From the NCBI RefSeq assembly GCF_000243235.1, contig NZ_JH594606.1, positions 2,228,572-2,292,571 of the forward strand: a DNA stretch of 64,000 nt. The letters run 5' to 3'. This document shows, piece by piece, positions 15,398 to 24,578 of the stretch. Source of the DNA: Gillisia limnaea DSM 15749 (GTDB lineage Bacteria > Bacteroidota > Bacteroidia > Flavobacteriales > Flavobacteriaceae). The notes under the pieces were generated by a model. That model was not told the origin of the DNA and made no database searches. It was given only the letters and a program-made list of their open reading frames with translations. Every line of letters begins with the position of its first letter. Positions within the stretch are counted from its first letter, which is position 1. Position numbers and translations under genes: made by a program.

Positions 15398-15637
15398 TTA
15401 GTTCCTCTCGTTCTCCCGCATTTTTTTAAAGTTTTCTTCAGAGAGGGTATAATCTTCCAGTTTTTTTCCTTTCCAACGCACATATAAAAAGATGGGCATG
15501 AGGATAAATGCACTTGCTAAAACCGCAATCCCTATGATCTTATCCCCCAAAAGGATATCGTCATTCAGTCTAAAATAAAAGCCTGTGCCAATAGCGGCAA
15601 GGATTATTATTCCGAGTATTTTCAATATTAAATTCAT
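15398..15637 (-). CDS. Small two-helix membrane protein linked to the ClC gene
   Basis: A 79-residue protein with two hydrophobic helices (LILKILGIIILAAIGTGFYF and IIGIAVLASAFILMPIFLYV) joined by a short loop, and a charged cytoplasmic tail (EENFKKMRENERN). It begins 3 bases after the ClC stop codon, so it is almost certainly translated from the same transcript. I do not recognise a named family. The location suggests an accessory subunit of the transporter, but nothing in the sequence proves it. Confidence 0.75.
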   Translation of the reverse strand: MNLILKILGIIILAAIGTGFYFRLNDDILLGDKIIGIAVLASAFILMPIFLYVRWKGKKLEDYTLSEENFKKMRENERN

Positions 15638-15640
15638 AAT

Positions 15641-17431
15641 TTAAACGGTTACTTCGATTAATTTTTGCCTGTAAGCGGTTAACAATTTCGATTTGGAAAT
15701 AAAACCAATATACTTTTCATTATCAACAACTGGCAGATTCCAGGCATCGCTTTCTTGAAATTTTCTCATAATATCCTTGGTGCTGTCCTTTCTAAGATCT
15801 ATAACTTCTGGTGCAGCCTGCATTAATTCCCGAACCTTAATCTCGTCATACAATGATTGATTAAACATCACAGGACGTATATCATCAAGTAAAATTATTC
15901 CCATAATATGATCGTTTTCATCTAAAACAGGAAAAAAGTTCCTGGAGGATTTTATGACCCCGTTATGGATGATATCTCCAAGAGTGGCATCTATATTCAG
16001 GCTTACAAAATTTGTTTCTATTACCTGCCTTATATTCAGCAAAGTTAATACCATTTGATCCTTATTGTGAGTAATTAATTCTCCACGGGAAGCCAGGTCG
16101 AGGGTATAAACCGAATGTGGCTGAAATTGTGAAGTGATCATAAATGAAATTGCAGCAGTTATCATAAGGGGCACGAATAAGTCGTAACCGCTTGTGAGCT
16201 CGGCAATGAGGAAAATCGCGGTAAGCGGAGCGTGCATTATGCCCGCCATTAAACCTGCCATTCCTACCATGGTAAAATTGCTTACCGAAAGTGGGGATTT
16301 TAAAAATCCGCTATTGTTTATAATTAAGGCAAAACAGTGTCCCATAGCGCTACCCATAAAAAGCACCGGAGCAAAAATTCCTCCTACACCACCAGCGCCC
16401 ATTGTAAGCGAGGTGGCAATGATCTTGAATACAATAAGTCCTGCAAGCAGAGCAATAACTACCCAGATGTTGTCGAGATATGCATCAAAAATATTTGTTC
16501 CCAGGGCAGCGAGGTAGTTTTCCTGGAGTAAATTATTTATAACATCATAACCCTCCCCATAAAGTGGAGGTATAAGAAAAATAAGAATTCCCAGGGAAAT
16601 CCCTCCAATTAAAAGTTTGTTGAAGGAAGAGGTAATCTTGCTGAAAAATTTGTTTATACGGAAGTATATTTTGGTGAAATATATTGAACATAGCGATGCA
16701 ATTACTCCCAGGAGAATATAAAAAGGTACTTGCTGAATCTCAAATTCATCTGTGAGCTGCGTATTCAGAATAATATCTGAACCTGAAAAAAAATACGTGG
16801 TGAGTATAGCTGAAACCGATGCCAGGAGCAGGGGGATCATAGAAATAAGAGTAAGGTCCAGGCTAAAAATTTCAATCGCAAAGATTATAGCCGCTATAGG
16901 AGCCTTAAAAAGAGCAGACATAGCTCCGGCAGCAGCACATCCTATAAGAAGGGTTCTTGAAGCCTGGTTCATTTTAAAAAAGCGGGACAGGTTGGAGCTT
17001 ATAGACGCACCGGTTGCAACGGTTGGAGCCTCGAGTCCTACCGAACCTCCAAAACCTACTGTAATAGGAGCTGTAAGCAGGGAAGCGTACATTTGGAATT
17101 TTTGCATGATCCCTTTCCGTTTGGAAATGGCATGCAGGGTGGTGGGAATACCATTGCCTATACTCTTTTTTAACCCAAATTTTATAATCAACAGGGTGAT
17201 TGCCAGTCCAATTACAGGGAATATAAAATAGAAGGCGGCATGATAATTTATTACAAACTCCCCTTCAAGAAGTTGCTGAATATAGTGGGTAAGGTTTTTT
17301 ATAGTAACAGCAACCAGTCCTGCTATAAAACCAATAAGGGCACTTAAAAACATCAAAAACTGATGGTTTGTTAAGTGCTGGGTTTTCCAGATGGCAAATC
17401 GATCAGATAATTTTTTTGTTGCTGAAGCCAA
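15641..17431 (-). CDS. ClC family anion channel or antiporter with C-terminal CBS pair
   Basis: A 596-residue ClC protein. Selectivity segments are GNGIP (92-96), GSVGLEAPT with the gating Glu at 134, and GAGGVGGIFAPVLFMG. In the helix that holds the internal proton glutamate of E. coli ClC (E202-E203), this protein reads FAIEI, so E187 matches E202 but the E203 position is Ile188. The central Ser of GSGIP is Asn93. Two CBS domains occupy about residues 455-596. The start codon appears to be TTG at 17431, because no ATG is near and the N-terminus fits the family length. The downstream 79-residue membrane protein starts 3 bases after the stop. Confidence 0.95.
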   Translation of the reverse strand: MASATKKLSDRFAIWKTQHLTNHQFLMFLSALIGFIAGLVAVTIKNLTHYIQQLLEGEFVINYHAAFYFIFPVIGLAITLLIIKFGLKKSIGNGIPTTLHAISKRKGIMQKFQMYASLLTAPITVGFGGSVGLEAPTVATGASISSNLSRFFKMNQASRTLLIGCAAAGAMSALFKAPIAAIIFAIEIFSLDLTLISMIPLLLASVSAILTTYFFSGSDIILNTQLTDEFEIQQVPFYILLGVIASLCSIYFTKIYFRINKFFSKITSSFNKLLIGGISLGILIFLIPPLYGEGYDVINNLLQENYLAALGTNIFDAYLDNIWVVIALLAGLIVFKIIATSLTMGAGGVGGIFAPVLFMGSAMGHCFALIINNSGFLKSPLSVSNFTMVGMAGLMAGIMHAPLTAIFLIAELTSGYDLFVPLMITAAISFMITSQFQPHSVYTLDLASRGELITHNKDQMVLTLLNIRQVIETNFVSLNIDATLGDIIHNGVIKSSRNFFPVLDENDHIMGIILLDDIRPVMFNQSLYDEIKVRELMQAAPEVIDLRKDSTKDIMRKFQESDAWNLPVVDNEKYIGFISKSKLLTAYRQKLIEVTV

Positions 17432-17456
17432 ACTAAGGATTTTTATAATTTGTGAA

Positions 17457-17486
17457 GATAAAAAATCCTGCCAAAAGCAGGATTTA
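17457..17486 (-). terminator. Intrinsic terminator of aspS
   Basis: AAATCCTGC (17463-17471), loop CAAAA, GCAGGATTT (17477-17485). On the minus strand the hairpin is followed by a run of T residues, directly after the aspS stop. It separates aspS from the ClC gene. Confidence 0.85.
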
Positions 17487-17491
17487 AAATT

Positions 17492-19240
17492 TTATAATTT
17501 CACCTCGAGATGAAGTTCCCTGAGTTGCGCTTCATCCAGTTTGGCCGGGGCATCTATCATAACATCTCTACCATTATTGTTTTTAGGAAATGCGATATAA
17601 TCCCGGATTGTCTCTTTTCCGTCCAATATAGCCACAAGCCTGTCGAAACCAAAAGCGACTCCCCCATGTGGAGGTGCCCCAAATTCGAAAGCATTCATCA
17701 AAAATCCAAATTGTTCTTTTGCTTCTTCGGGAGTGAATCCCAGATAATCAAACATTTTTGCCTGGGTAGCTTTATCGTGAATCCTGATGGAACCGCCTCC
17801 TATCTCATTTCCGTTAAGCACAAGATCATATGCATTTGCCCTTACAGCTCCAGGATTTGTTTCCAGTAATTTGATGTCTTCTGGTTTTGGGGAGGTAAAG
17901 GGATGGTGCATGGCGTGATAACGATTTGTTTCCTCATCCCATTCTAAAAGCGGAAAATCCAATACCCAGAGAGGAGCGAATACATTTGGATCTCTCAACC
18001 CTAATTCGGTTGCCAGGTGCATTCTAAGTGCACTTAATTGAGTTCTGGTTTTATTGGTCTCGCCGGACATTACAAGAATTAGATCTCCGGCCTTCGCTCC
18101 GGATAACCCGGCCCAACTCAAAAGATCTTCCTGAGAATAAAATTTATCAACCGAAGATTTTAAGCTTCCATCCTCGTTGTATTTAACCCAGATAAGGCCA
18201 TTTGCACCAATTTGAGGCCGCTTTACCCAGGCTACAAGGTTGTCTATTTCTTTTCTGGTATATGCTCCGGCACCCGGTACGGCAATCCCAACAACCAATT
18301 CCTGGTCATCAAAAATTGGAAAGCCTTTTCCTTTAGCAAGATCGTTTAATTCTGTAAATTCCATCCCGAAGCGAATATCGGGCTTGTCATTTCCATATTT
18401 CCGCATCGCTTCCGCATAGGTCATTCTGGGGAAATTATCGATCTCAAATCCGCGAATTTCTTTCAGTAAATGTTTTGTAAGACCTTCAAAAGTATTCAGG
18501 ATATCTTCCTGTTCTACAAAGGCCATTTCACAATCAATTTGTGTGAATTCCGGCTGACGGTCTGCCCGTAGATCTTCGTCCCTGAAACATTTTACAATCT
18601 GGAAATATTTATCCATTCCTCCAACCATCAAAAGTTGTTTAAAGGTTTGAGGAGATTGTGGCAAAGCGTAAAACTGACCTTCATTCATCCGGCTTGGAAC
18701 TACGAAATCCCTTGCTCCTTCAGGAGTGGATTTAATAAGATAAGGAGTTTCAATTTCAATAAATCCCTGATTGGATAGATAATTTCTTACCTGCATTCCC
18801 ACTTTATGACGAAACATAAGACTTTCCTTTACCGGATTTCTGCGAATGTCCAGGTAACGGTATTTCATCCTGAGTTCCTCTCCGCCATCGGTATCATTTT
18901 CAATGGTGAAAGGTGGTGTTAAAGAAGCATTCAGCACTTCATATTCTGAAACAAGTATCTCAATATCCCCTGTAGGAAGTTGTGGGTTTTTGGATTCCCT
19001 TTCTATTACCTTTCCTTTGATTTGCACTACATATTCACGCCCAAGTTGAGAGGCCTGCTCCATGATCTCTTTTGAGGTGCGTTCCTCATCAAAAATAAGC
19101 TGGGTTATTCCATACCTGTCCCGAAGGTCTACCCACATCATAAATCCCTTGTTCCTAAGCTTCTGGACCCAACCCGAAAGGATCACTTCCTCGCCAATAT
19201 TTTCTTTTCTTAATTCACCACAGGTATGACTTCTGTACAT
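17492..19240 (-). CDS. aspS: Aspartyl-tRNA synthetase
   Basis: A 582-residue class II synthetase of the bacterial type. The N-terminal OB fold for anticodon binding (residues 1-110) starts [20 protein letters not shown]. Motif 2 is [20 protein letters not shown] near residue 215, and motif 3 is [11 protein letters not shown] near 540. The bacterial insertion (GAD) domain is present between them, and the flipping loop region [12 protein letters not shown] is clear. It attaches aspartate to tRNA-Asp. A TACTTTTG -7 box sits upstream at 19266-19273 and a hairpin terminator follows the stop. Confidence 0.99.
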   Translation of the reverse strand: MYRSHTCGELRKENIGEEVILSGWVQKLRNKGFMMWVDLRDRYGITQLIFDEERTSKEIMEQASQLGREYVVQIKGKVIERESKNPQLPTGDIEILVSEYEVLNASLTPPFTIENDTDGGEELRMKYRYLDIRRNPVKESLMFRHKVGMQVRNYLSNQGFIEIETPYLIKSTPEGARDFVVPSRMNEGQFYALPQSPQTFKQLLMVGGMDKYFQIVKCFRDEDLRADRQPEFTQIDCEMAFVEQEDILNTFEGLTKHLLKEIRGFEIDNFPRMTYAEAMRKYGNDKPDIRFGMEFTELNDLAKGKGFPIFDDQELVVGIAVPGAGAYTRKEIDNLVAWVKRPQIGANGLIWVKYNEDGSLKSSVDKFYSQEDLLSWAGLSGAKAGDLILVMSGETNKTRTQLSALRMHLATELGLRDPNVFAPLWVLDFPLLEWDEETNRYHAMHHPFTSPKPEDIKLLETNPGAVRANAYDLVLNGNEIGGGSIRIHDKATQAKMFDYLGFTPEEAKEQFGFLMNAFEFGAPPHGGVAFGFDRLVAILDGKETIRDYIAFPKNNNGRDVMIDAPAKLDEAQLRELHLEVKL

Positions 19241-19265
19241 ATTGATTTCTTGAAATTTTGAGAGG

Positions 19266-19273
19266 CAAAAGTA
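19266..19273 (-). promoter_or_regulatory. -7 box of aspS
   Basis: TACTTTTG on the minus strand, a perfect TAnnTTTG box, 25 bases ahead of the aspS ATG. No convincing -33 box is visible. Confidence 0.55.
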
Positions 19274-19401
19274 AGAAGTTATGGTGGTTTCTAATGATTA
19301 AAGCCGATAAAAATAAGTCCTATTTTGGACTATCTATTGGCAGCTGAAGCTTTATCAAGAATTTTTATTCCTTCCAATGTTAATTTAATGTTACCTAAAC
19401 A

Positions 19402-19431
19402 TTGTTTAAATGCAAATTTTTAGTATCTTAA
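19402..19431 (+). promoter_or_regulatory. Promoter of the MORN-like secreted protein gene
   Basis: TTG (19402-19404), 19 bases, then TATCTTAA (19424-19431), one mismatch from TAnnTTTG apart from the last base. It lies 30 bases upstream of the ATG at 19461 and rules out the longer frame starting at 19410. Confidence 0.65.
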
Positions 19432-19460
19432 GAGGGAAATTACAAGAAAAAATAAAAGCT

Positions 19461-19820
19461 ATGAAGAATATAAAATCAATGTTGGTGGTGGTTGCCTTTC
19501 TGTTCAGTGTAACCCTGTCAGCCCAGGAAATTAAGCCTGATTTTGAAAAGCAGGGAGATTTAATTAAAGGAACTTTTTATTTTGAAGATGGAAATGTTAG
19601 CCAGGAAGGAACCTATAAGGATGGGAAACTTCATGGAAAATGGATTTCTTATGACCAAAACGGTAAAAAGGTTGCCATGGCAAATTATGAAGAAGGAAAA
19701 AAAACCGGGAAATGGTTTTTTTGGTCTTCAAATGAATTAACAGAGGTGGATTATAGCAACAATAGAATTGCCGAGGTTGCCAAATATGATTATAAAGGTA
19801 CTTTGGTTACAAGGAACTAA
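19461..19820 (+). CDS. Secreted MORN/YwqK-like repeat protein
   Basis: A 119-residue protein with a signal peptide ending at TLSAQ. The mature part has about three copies of a short repeat of the form GxYxDGKxHGKWxxY: FYFEDGNVSQEGTYKDGKLH, then GKWISYDQNGKKVAMANYEE, then GKKTGKWFFWSSNE. These are MORN-variant repeats like those in YwqK-type proteins, which fold into a beta-sheet. The YwqK name sometimes carries an antitoxin label, but there is no toxin neighbour and the protein is exported, so that label should not be used here. Role unknown. Confidence 0.85.
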   Translation: MKNIKSMLVVVAFLFSVTLSAQEIKPDFEKQGDLIKGTFYFEDGNVSQEGTYKDGKLHGKWISYDQNGKKVAMANYEEGKKTGKWFFWSSNELTEVDYSNNRIAEVAKYDYKGTLVTRN

Positions 19821-19840
19821 TTATTTTAATACTAAATAAA

Positions 19841-19874
19841 GAAAACCCCGAAGCCTTATGGTTTCGGGGTTTTC
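19841..19874. terminator. Bidirectional terminator between the MORN-like gene and the efflux operon
   Basis: GAAAACCCCGAAGCC (19841-19855), loop TTAT, GGTTTCGGGGTTTTC (19860-19874), with one G-T pair. A and T runs on the two arms allow termination of both convergent transcripts. Confidence 0.85.
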
Positions 19875-19892
19875 TATTGTATGAATCTATGC

Positions 19893-22800
19893 TTAAGCCT
19901 GCCTCATAGCTTTGAGCCTTTTAAGGGCAGCACGTTTGTTGCGAATAGAAACCTTATTTCTGTTTACCAGATAGAACATCACAGGTACTACCACCAATGT
20001 TAGGAAGGTGGCGAAGAACAATCCAAAGATTACAGTCCAGGCCAATGGACCCCAGAAAATCACATTATCTCCTCCTATATATAATTTAGGGTCATAATCT
20101 GTAAACAAGCTAAAAAAGTCCACATTGAGACCAACTGCCAATGGGATCAGCCCTAGAATTGTTGTAATTGCGGTTAATAAAACAGGCCGTAACCTGGATT
20201 TACCTCCGGCAACAATAACTGTGAAATATTCGGCACGGGTCAATAATTCTTCAGGTTCATAGCCCAAGGCCTCTTTTTTCCTGTCAATGAGCAGCTGGGT
20301 ATAATCTATAAGTACTATGGCATTGTTCACTACGATTCCTGCAAGGGAAATAATTCCCATCATCGTCATAATGATAATAAAATCCATTTGGAAAACGACC
20401 ATACCCAGAAAAACGCCCGCTAAACTCAAGACTACCGCCATTAATATAATAACAGGTTTTGAAACCGAGTTGAACTGCGCAACCAGAATCAATAAGATAC
20501 CTCCCAAAGCAAAGAGTAAAGCTTTAAGAAGGAAGTCCATGTTTTCGGCTTGTTTTTCCTGTTCCCCTGTAAAGGCGAGATTTGTATTGGCAGGAAGGTC
20601 ATAATTGTTCAATGAACTTTTAAGCTGCTCAACAATTTCATTTCCATTATATCCCTCAAGCACGTTGGAATAAATAGTAATAACCCGCTTTAAATCCTTT
20701 CTTTTTATCGAATTAAAAGCCGAAGTGGATTCTGTTTCGATAACAGAAGAAATTGGAACCTGGACAAGTTCTCCGGTGTTTTGATCTCTAAAAGTTACAG
20801 GTTGGTTAAAAAGCGCGTTCTCGTTATATCTGGTGGCTTCATTAAAGCGTACATTTATCTCATAATCATCGTCCCCATCCTTATAGGTAGAAACCTCTTC
20901 TCCATAAATGGATCTTCTTAAGGTTTGTCCTACTGCAGAAGTAGAAACTCCAAGCAGCCCTGCTTTTTGACGGTTTACCCTTACATCAAGTTCCGATTTG
21001 GACTTATTAACATCAATCTTTAATTCTTCAATTCCGGCAACATTCAGCTCCTGAATAAAAGAACGCACCTGTTCTGCCTGCATGAGCAATTGTTCATAAT
21101 CTTCTCCCTTTAATTCGATGTTAATAGGGTATCCGGAAGGTGGACCTGCAGCATCCTTCTCTACAATTATGGAAGCTCCGGGAAAACCTTGAATTGCATC
21201 GCGTACTTCAGCCAAAACCTGGCTACTTTTGACTCCGCGCCGTTCATTGAATTCCCTCATGGATAAAGTTACTTTTCCTTTATGTGGGATATCGTTTTGC
21301 TGGCCGCCATCGGTTTGTGGATTTCCAGCGCCCAGGCCAACCTGTGAAATCGCAGATTCTACCATATAATTGTATCCATTTTCATCCTCATACTTCCGGA
21401 TTACCTCAAAGATCTTCTCCTCCACCTGTTTGGTAAGCTCATTGGTTTTTTCAATCGCAGTTCCTTCCGGGTATTCAATATACGTGATGATTTGGTTTGG
21501 CTGATTTTCGGGAAAGAATAAAACATTTGGTTGAACCAAACCTACCAAAACAAAGGAAAATATCAATAATAGCAATGTTCCGAAGAAGAAAACATAGGCT
21601 TTCTTTTTCCGAAGCGCGAATTTCAAAAATCGCTCATAGCTATTCTCAAGTTTTTTCAAAGCTTTGTACTGGAAATAGTCTACTCCTTTTGAAAGTATAT
21701 ATTTGTAAACCCAGAGCATAATCGCTCCAAAAATCATTAAGTTTCCAATGGCTTTCAGGCCACCAACATTTGCTACAAATCCGCTTATTAGAAAGACCAA
21801 TCCCAGTACGCTAAGGATTACGCTAAAACGGATAAGCTTTCGTTTTGTGAATTCCTTTTCCTCGGTTTTCATAAACCTGGAGGTTAGCATTGAATTTATG
21901 ATAATAGCGACAAATAACGAAGAACCCAAAACGATGGAAAGCGTCATTGGGAAAATCACCATAAATTTACCTATGGTTCCAGGCCATAATCCCAATGGGA
22001 AAAAGGCCGCTAAAGTGGTTGCTGTAGAAGCAATTATTGGCCAGGCAATCTCGCCAACACCTTGTTTTGCGGCTTTCAGGCGTGGCATTCCCTCGTCCAT
22101 AAGGGAATAAACATTTTCTACCACCACAATCCCGTTATCCACCAACATTCCCAGTCCCATTACCAATGCAAAGAGCACCATGGTATTGAGGGTAAAACCA
22201 AGACTGGAAAGGATTATAAAAGATAAAAACATAGAAAGAGGGATAGCAAATCCAACGAACAACGCATTCCTGAAGCCCAGGAAAAACATTAAAACCACTA
22301 CTACCAGTATCACCCCAAAAATAATGTTGTTTACCAGGTCATCCACCTGGCTCTGGGTTTTAGTGGATTGATCATTGGTTAATGAAATTTCAAGATTTTC
22401 CGGGAAGTAAGTTTCCTGTTCTACAGCGATTATTTCTTTAATCTTATCTACAGCTTCGATCATATTACGGCCGCTGCGTTTTTTTACATCCAGCATAACA
22501 ACTGGCTCCCCGTATTCCCGGGCAAAGGTTGTGGGATCCTTTTCCTGGAATTGTATAAGTGCGATATCTTTAAGAAAAATGGTACCGCCGTCGCGTTTCA
22601 CAACTACATTTTCAAGTTCTTTTGGATCTTCCACTTCTCCAATGATCCTGATATTTTTCTGAAAACTATTAGAGATGATATTTCCTCCTGAAATGGTACG
22701 GTTCTCTGCACTAACCGCATTCACAACATCTGTAAAACTCACCTGGGAGGCAGACATTTTATAGGGGTCTAATGCAATTTCTACTTCCATTTCCTCGGCT

Positions 22801-23372
22801 CCACGAATGGTTGCTTCTTTTATTTCAGAGAGGATCTCGATCTTATCCTGAAGATATTCAGCATAGTCTTTTAACTGCTGAACGGTATAATCTCCCGTAA
22901 GATTGATATTGAGAATGGGCATTTCTTCTGAAAGATTCAGGTCAAAAACATTGGGTTCTACTTTAGCGCCATTATCCATCGTGGGCCAGGTAGTTTCTGC
23001 TTTTACAAGATCCACCTTATCTTTAATCTTTTGTTTGGCAATATCTACTCCAATTTCATCATCAAATTCAACAATAACCATGGAGTAATCCTGAAAAGTG
23101 GTAGAGCTTATTTCTACGATACCTCCAACATTATTGAATTCCTGTTCCAAAGGTTCTGTAATAAATTTCTCTACATCTTCAGCAGAGTTTCCAGGGTTAA
23201 CAGAACTAACATATATTTTTGTTTCTATAATCTCAGGAAAGGACTCCCGTGGCATGCTGTAGTAGGAGAGTAATCCCCCCACCAATACGATGGCAATTAT
23301 CACGTAAACCGTCATCCTGTTATCTATTGCCCAGGATGCAATGCCAAATTCTTTATCTATCTTCTTACTCAT
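19893..23372 (-). CDS. RND efflux permease (AcrB/MMPL superfamily inner-membrane pump)
   Basis: A 1159-residue inner-membrane transporter with the two-fold RND layout: TM1, a large periplasmic loop (about 35-340), TM2-6, a second loop (about 640-930) and TM8-12. In TM4 the proton relay reads GMLVDNGIVVVENV, so the second of the usual two aspartates is Asn. The adjacent charged stretch in TM10 (GIVVNNAIVLIDY) is also seen. It ends with a basic C-terminal tail. It is the last gene of the operon tetR-tolC-adaptor-permease and starts 20 bases after the adaptor stop. The substrate class, drug or metabolite, cannot be read from the sequence. Confidence 0.96.
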   Translation of the reverse strand: MSKKIDKEFGIASWAIDNRMTVYVIIAIVLVGGLLSYYSMPRESFPEIIETKIYVSSVNPGNSAEDVEKFITEPLEQEFNNVGGIVEISSTTFQDYSMVIVEFDDEIGVDIAKQKIKDKVDLVKAETTWPTMDNGAKVEPNVFDLNLSEEMPILNINLTGDYTVQQLKDYAEYLQDKIEILSEIKEATIRGAEEMEVEIALDPYKMSASQVSFTDVVNAVSAENRTISGGNIISNSFQKNIRIIGEVEDPKELENVVVKRDGGTIFLKDIALIQFQEKDPTTFAREYGEPVVMLDVKKRSGRNMIEAVDKIKEIIAVEQETYFPENLEISLTNDQSTKTQSQVDDLVNNIIFGVILVVVVLMFFLGFRNALFVGFAIPLSMFLSFIILSSLGFTLNTMVLFALVMGLGMLVDNGIVVVENVYSLMDEGMPRLKAAKQGVGEIAWPIIASTATTLAAFFPLGLWPGTIGKFMVIFPMTLSIVLGSSLFVAIIINSMLTSRFMKTEEKEFTKRKLIRFSVILSVLGLVFLISGFVANVGGLKAIGNLMIFGAIMLWVYKYILSKGVDYFQYKALKKLENSYERFLKFALRKKKAYVFFFGTLLLLIFSFVLVGLVQPNVLFFPENQPNQIITYIEYPEGTAIEKTNELTKQVEEKIFEVIRKYEDENGYNYMVESAISQVGLGAGNPQTDGGQQNDIPHKGKVTLSMREFNERRGVKSSQVLAEVRDAIQGFPGASIIVEKDAAGPPSGYPINIELKGEDYEQLLMQAEQVRSFIQELNVAGIEELKIDVNKSKSELDVRVNRQKAGLLGVSTSAVGQTLRRSIYGEEVSTYKDGDDDYEINVRFNEATRYNENALFNQPVTFRDQNTGELVQVPISSVIETESTSAFNSIKRKDLKRVITIYSNVLEGYNGNEIVEQLKSSLNNYDLPANTNLAFTGEQEKQAENMDFLLKALLFALGGILLILVAQFNSVSKPVIILMAVVLSLAGVFLGMVVFQMDFIIIMTMMGIISLAGIVVNNAIVLIDYTQLLIDRKKEALGYEPEELLTRAEYFTVIVAGGKSRLRPVLLTAITTILGLIPLAVGLNVDFFSLFTDYDPKLYIGGDNVIFWGPLAWTVIFGLFFATFLTLVVVPVMFYLVNRNKVSIRNKRAALKRLKAMRQA

Positions 23373-23392
23373 AGGAAATGAAATAAAGCTGC

Positions 23393-24556
23393 TTAATTTT
23401 TTATTTTTACTTTTTGTTGATCGCGTAAGTTTTTACCGCCTTCAGTAATTAAAAGATCTCCGGGCTTTAGTCCGTTTGTGACCTCTACAGATGCTCCATA
23501 GGAATATCCGGTTTCTACCTTAACTCTTTTCGCCACCCCGGTGGAGTCGCTTTCAGGTTCAAGGATATAGACCAAACTTTCTCCCATCGAGTTTTTTTGA
23601 ATGGTATTTTCCGGAATGACCACTGCATTTTCTGCGCTATAATCGTTCAGTTTCACCGTTGCGATCAAGTTTGGTTTTACCAGCCCTTCTTCATTTGGAA
23701 TTGCTACTTCTATTTGAAATGTTCTGTTGTTTGGATTTATAAAATTTCCTACCTGTCTCACTTTTCCTTCAAACTGTTTTCCAATTGCTCCAATTTCGAC
23801 AATTACCGACGTTCCGGTTTTTATCTGGTTCAAATAATTTTCGGGAACCGAAGCCTGAACGTACATGTTGTCAAGATTCACCAATCTAAATAATTGATTT
23901 TGTCCAGGAGACACCACCTGTCCCTGATCTGAAATCACTTCATCGATCACTCCGCTAAAAGGAGCTCTCACCGTAGTTTTTCCCAATTGTGATTTTAGTT
24001 GATTTACGGAATTCTGGGCTGCTTCATAGGTTGTTTTAGTTTCCAGATATTGAATTTCAGATCCTATATTCTGTTCCCATAACCTTTTTTGACGGTCAAA
24101 AGTGGTTTTTGCCAACGAAGCCTGAGCCTCGATTTGCGCAAGCTGACTGGAAAGTCCACCGTCATCAATTTTTGCCAGGGTCTGGCCCTTTGTAACCCGG
24201 TCACCTTCTTTCACATAAACTCTGGTAAGCAATCCAGAATATTCGGGATAAATAAGGATGTTTTCCTTTGTAGCCACATCGCCCTGAACCTCTGTATAAT
24301 GATTAAAAACGGTATCATTTACAACTTCGGTGCGAATCAATGCTAAATTTTTGTTTGGATCCAGTCTGTCTATTGCCGCGTCCAATTGGTCTATTTTGGC
24401 CGTAAGTTCGCTTTGCTGCTTGCTTAATTCCATCTTTTTGCTTTTTATAGCAGTAAGATCATCGGTTTTTATAATTTCTTCCAGGCTTCCTTTTTCTGAA
24501 TTTCCACAGGAAACTACAAGCAGGCTTATAAACAACAAGGTTATTATTTTCTTCAT
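23393..24556 (-). CDS. RND periplasmic adaptor (membrane fusion protein) lipoprotein
   Basis: The start is placed at ATG 24556, giving a lipoprotein signal MKKIITLLFISLLVVSC with Cys17; an upstream frame start at 24610 overlaps the tolC coding region. The mature protein of about 370 residues has a coiled-coil hairpin (KSKKMELSKQQSELTAKIDQ and EAQASLAKTTFDRQKRLWEQ), a lipoyl-like half-motif (YVKEGDRVTKGQTLAKID), and beta-barrel and membrane-proximal domains (GKTTVRAPFSGVIDEVISDQ; ENTIQKNSMGESLVYILEPE). It bridges the RND pump and the TolC channel. It lies 22 bases after tolC and 20 before the permease gene. Confidence 0.95.
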   Translation of the reverse strand: MKKIITLLFISLLVVSCGNSEKGSLEEIIKTDDLTAIKSKKMELSKQQSELTAKIDQLDAAIDRLDPNKNLALIRTEVVNDTVFNHYTEVQGDVATKENILIYPEYSGLLTRVYVKEGDRVTKGQTLAKIDDGGLSSQLAQIEAQASLAKTTFDRQKRLWEQNIGSEIQYLETKTTYEAAQNSVNQLKSQLGKTTVRAPFSGVIDEVISDQGQVVSPGQNQLFRLVNLDNMYVQASVPENYLNQIKTGTSVIVEIGAIGKQFEGKVRQVGNFINPNNRTFQIEVAIPNEEGLVKPNLIATVKLNDYSAENAVVIPENTIQKNSMGESLVYILEPESDSTGVAKRVKVETGYSYGASVEVTNGLKPGDLLITEGGKNLRDQQKVKIKN

Positions 24557-24578
24557 AGCGTTTAAATGATCTGATATT

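Noticed and set aside
16752-17231. 159-codon plus-strand frame within the ClC gene
   Set aside because: Antisense shadow of a membrane protein, with no domain and no promoter.
19461-19820. Antitoxin label for the MORN-like protein
   Set aside because: The protein has a signal peptide and no toxin gene is adjacent. YwqK-type naming does not prove a toxin-antitoxin function.
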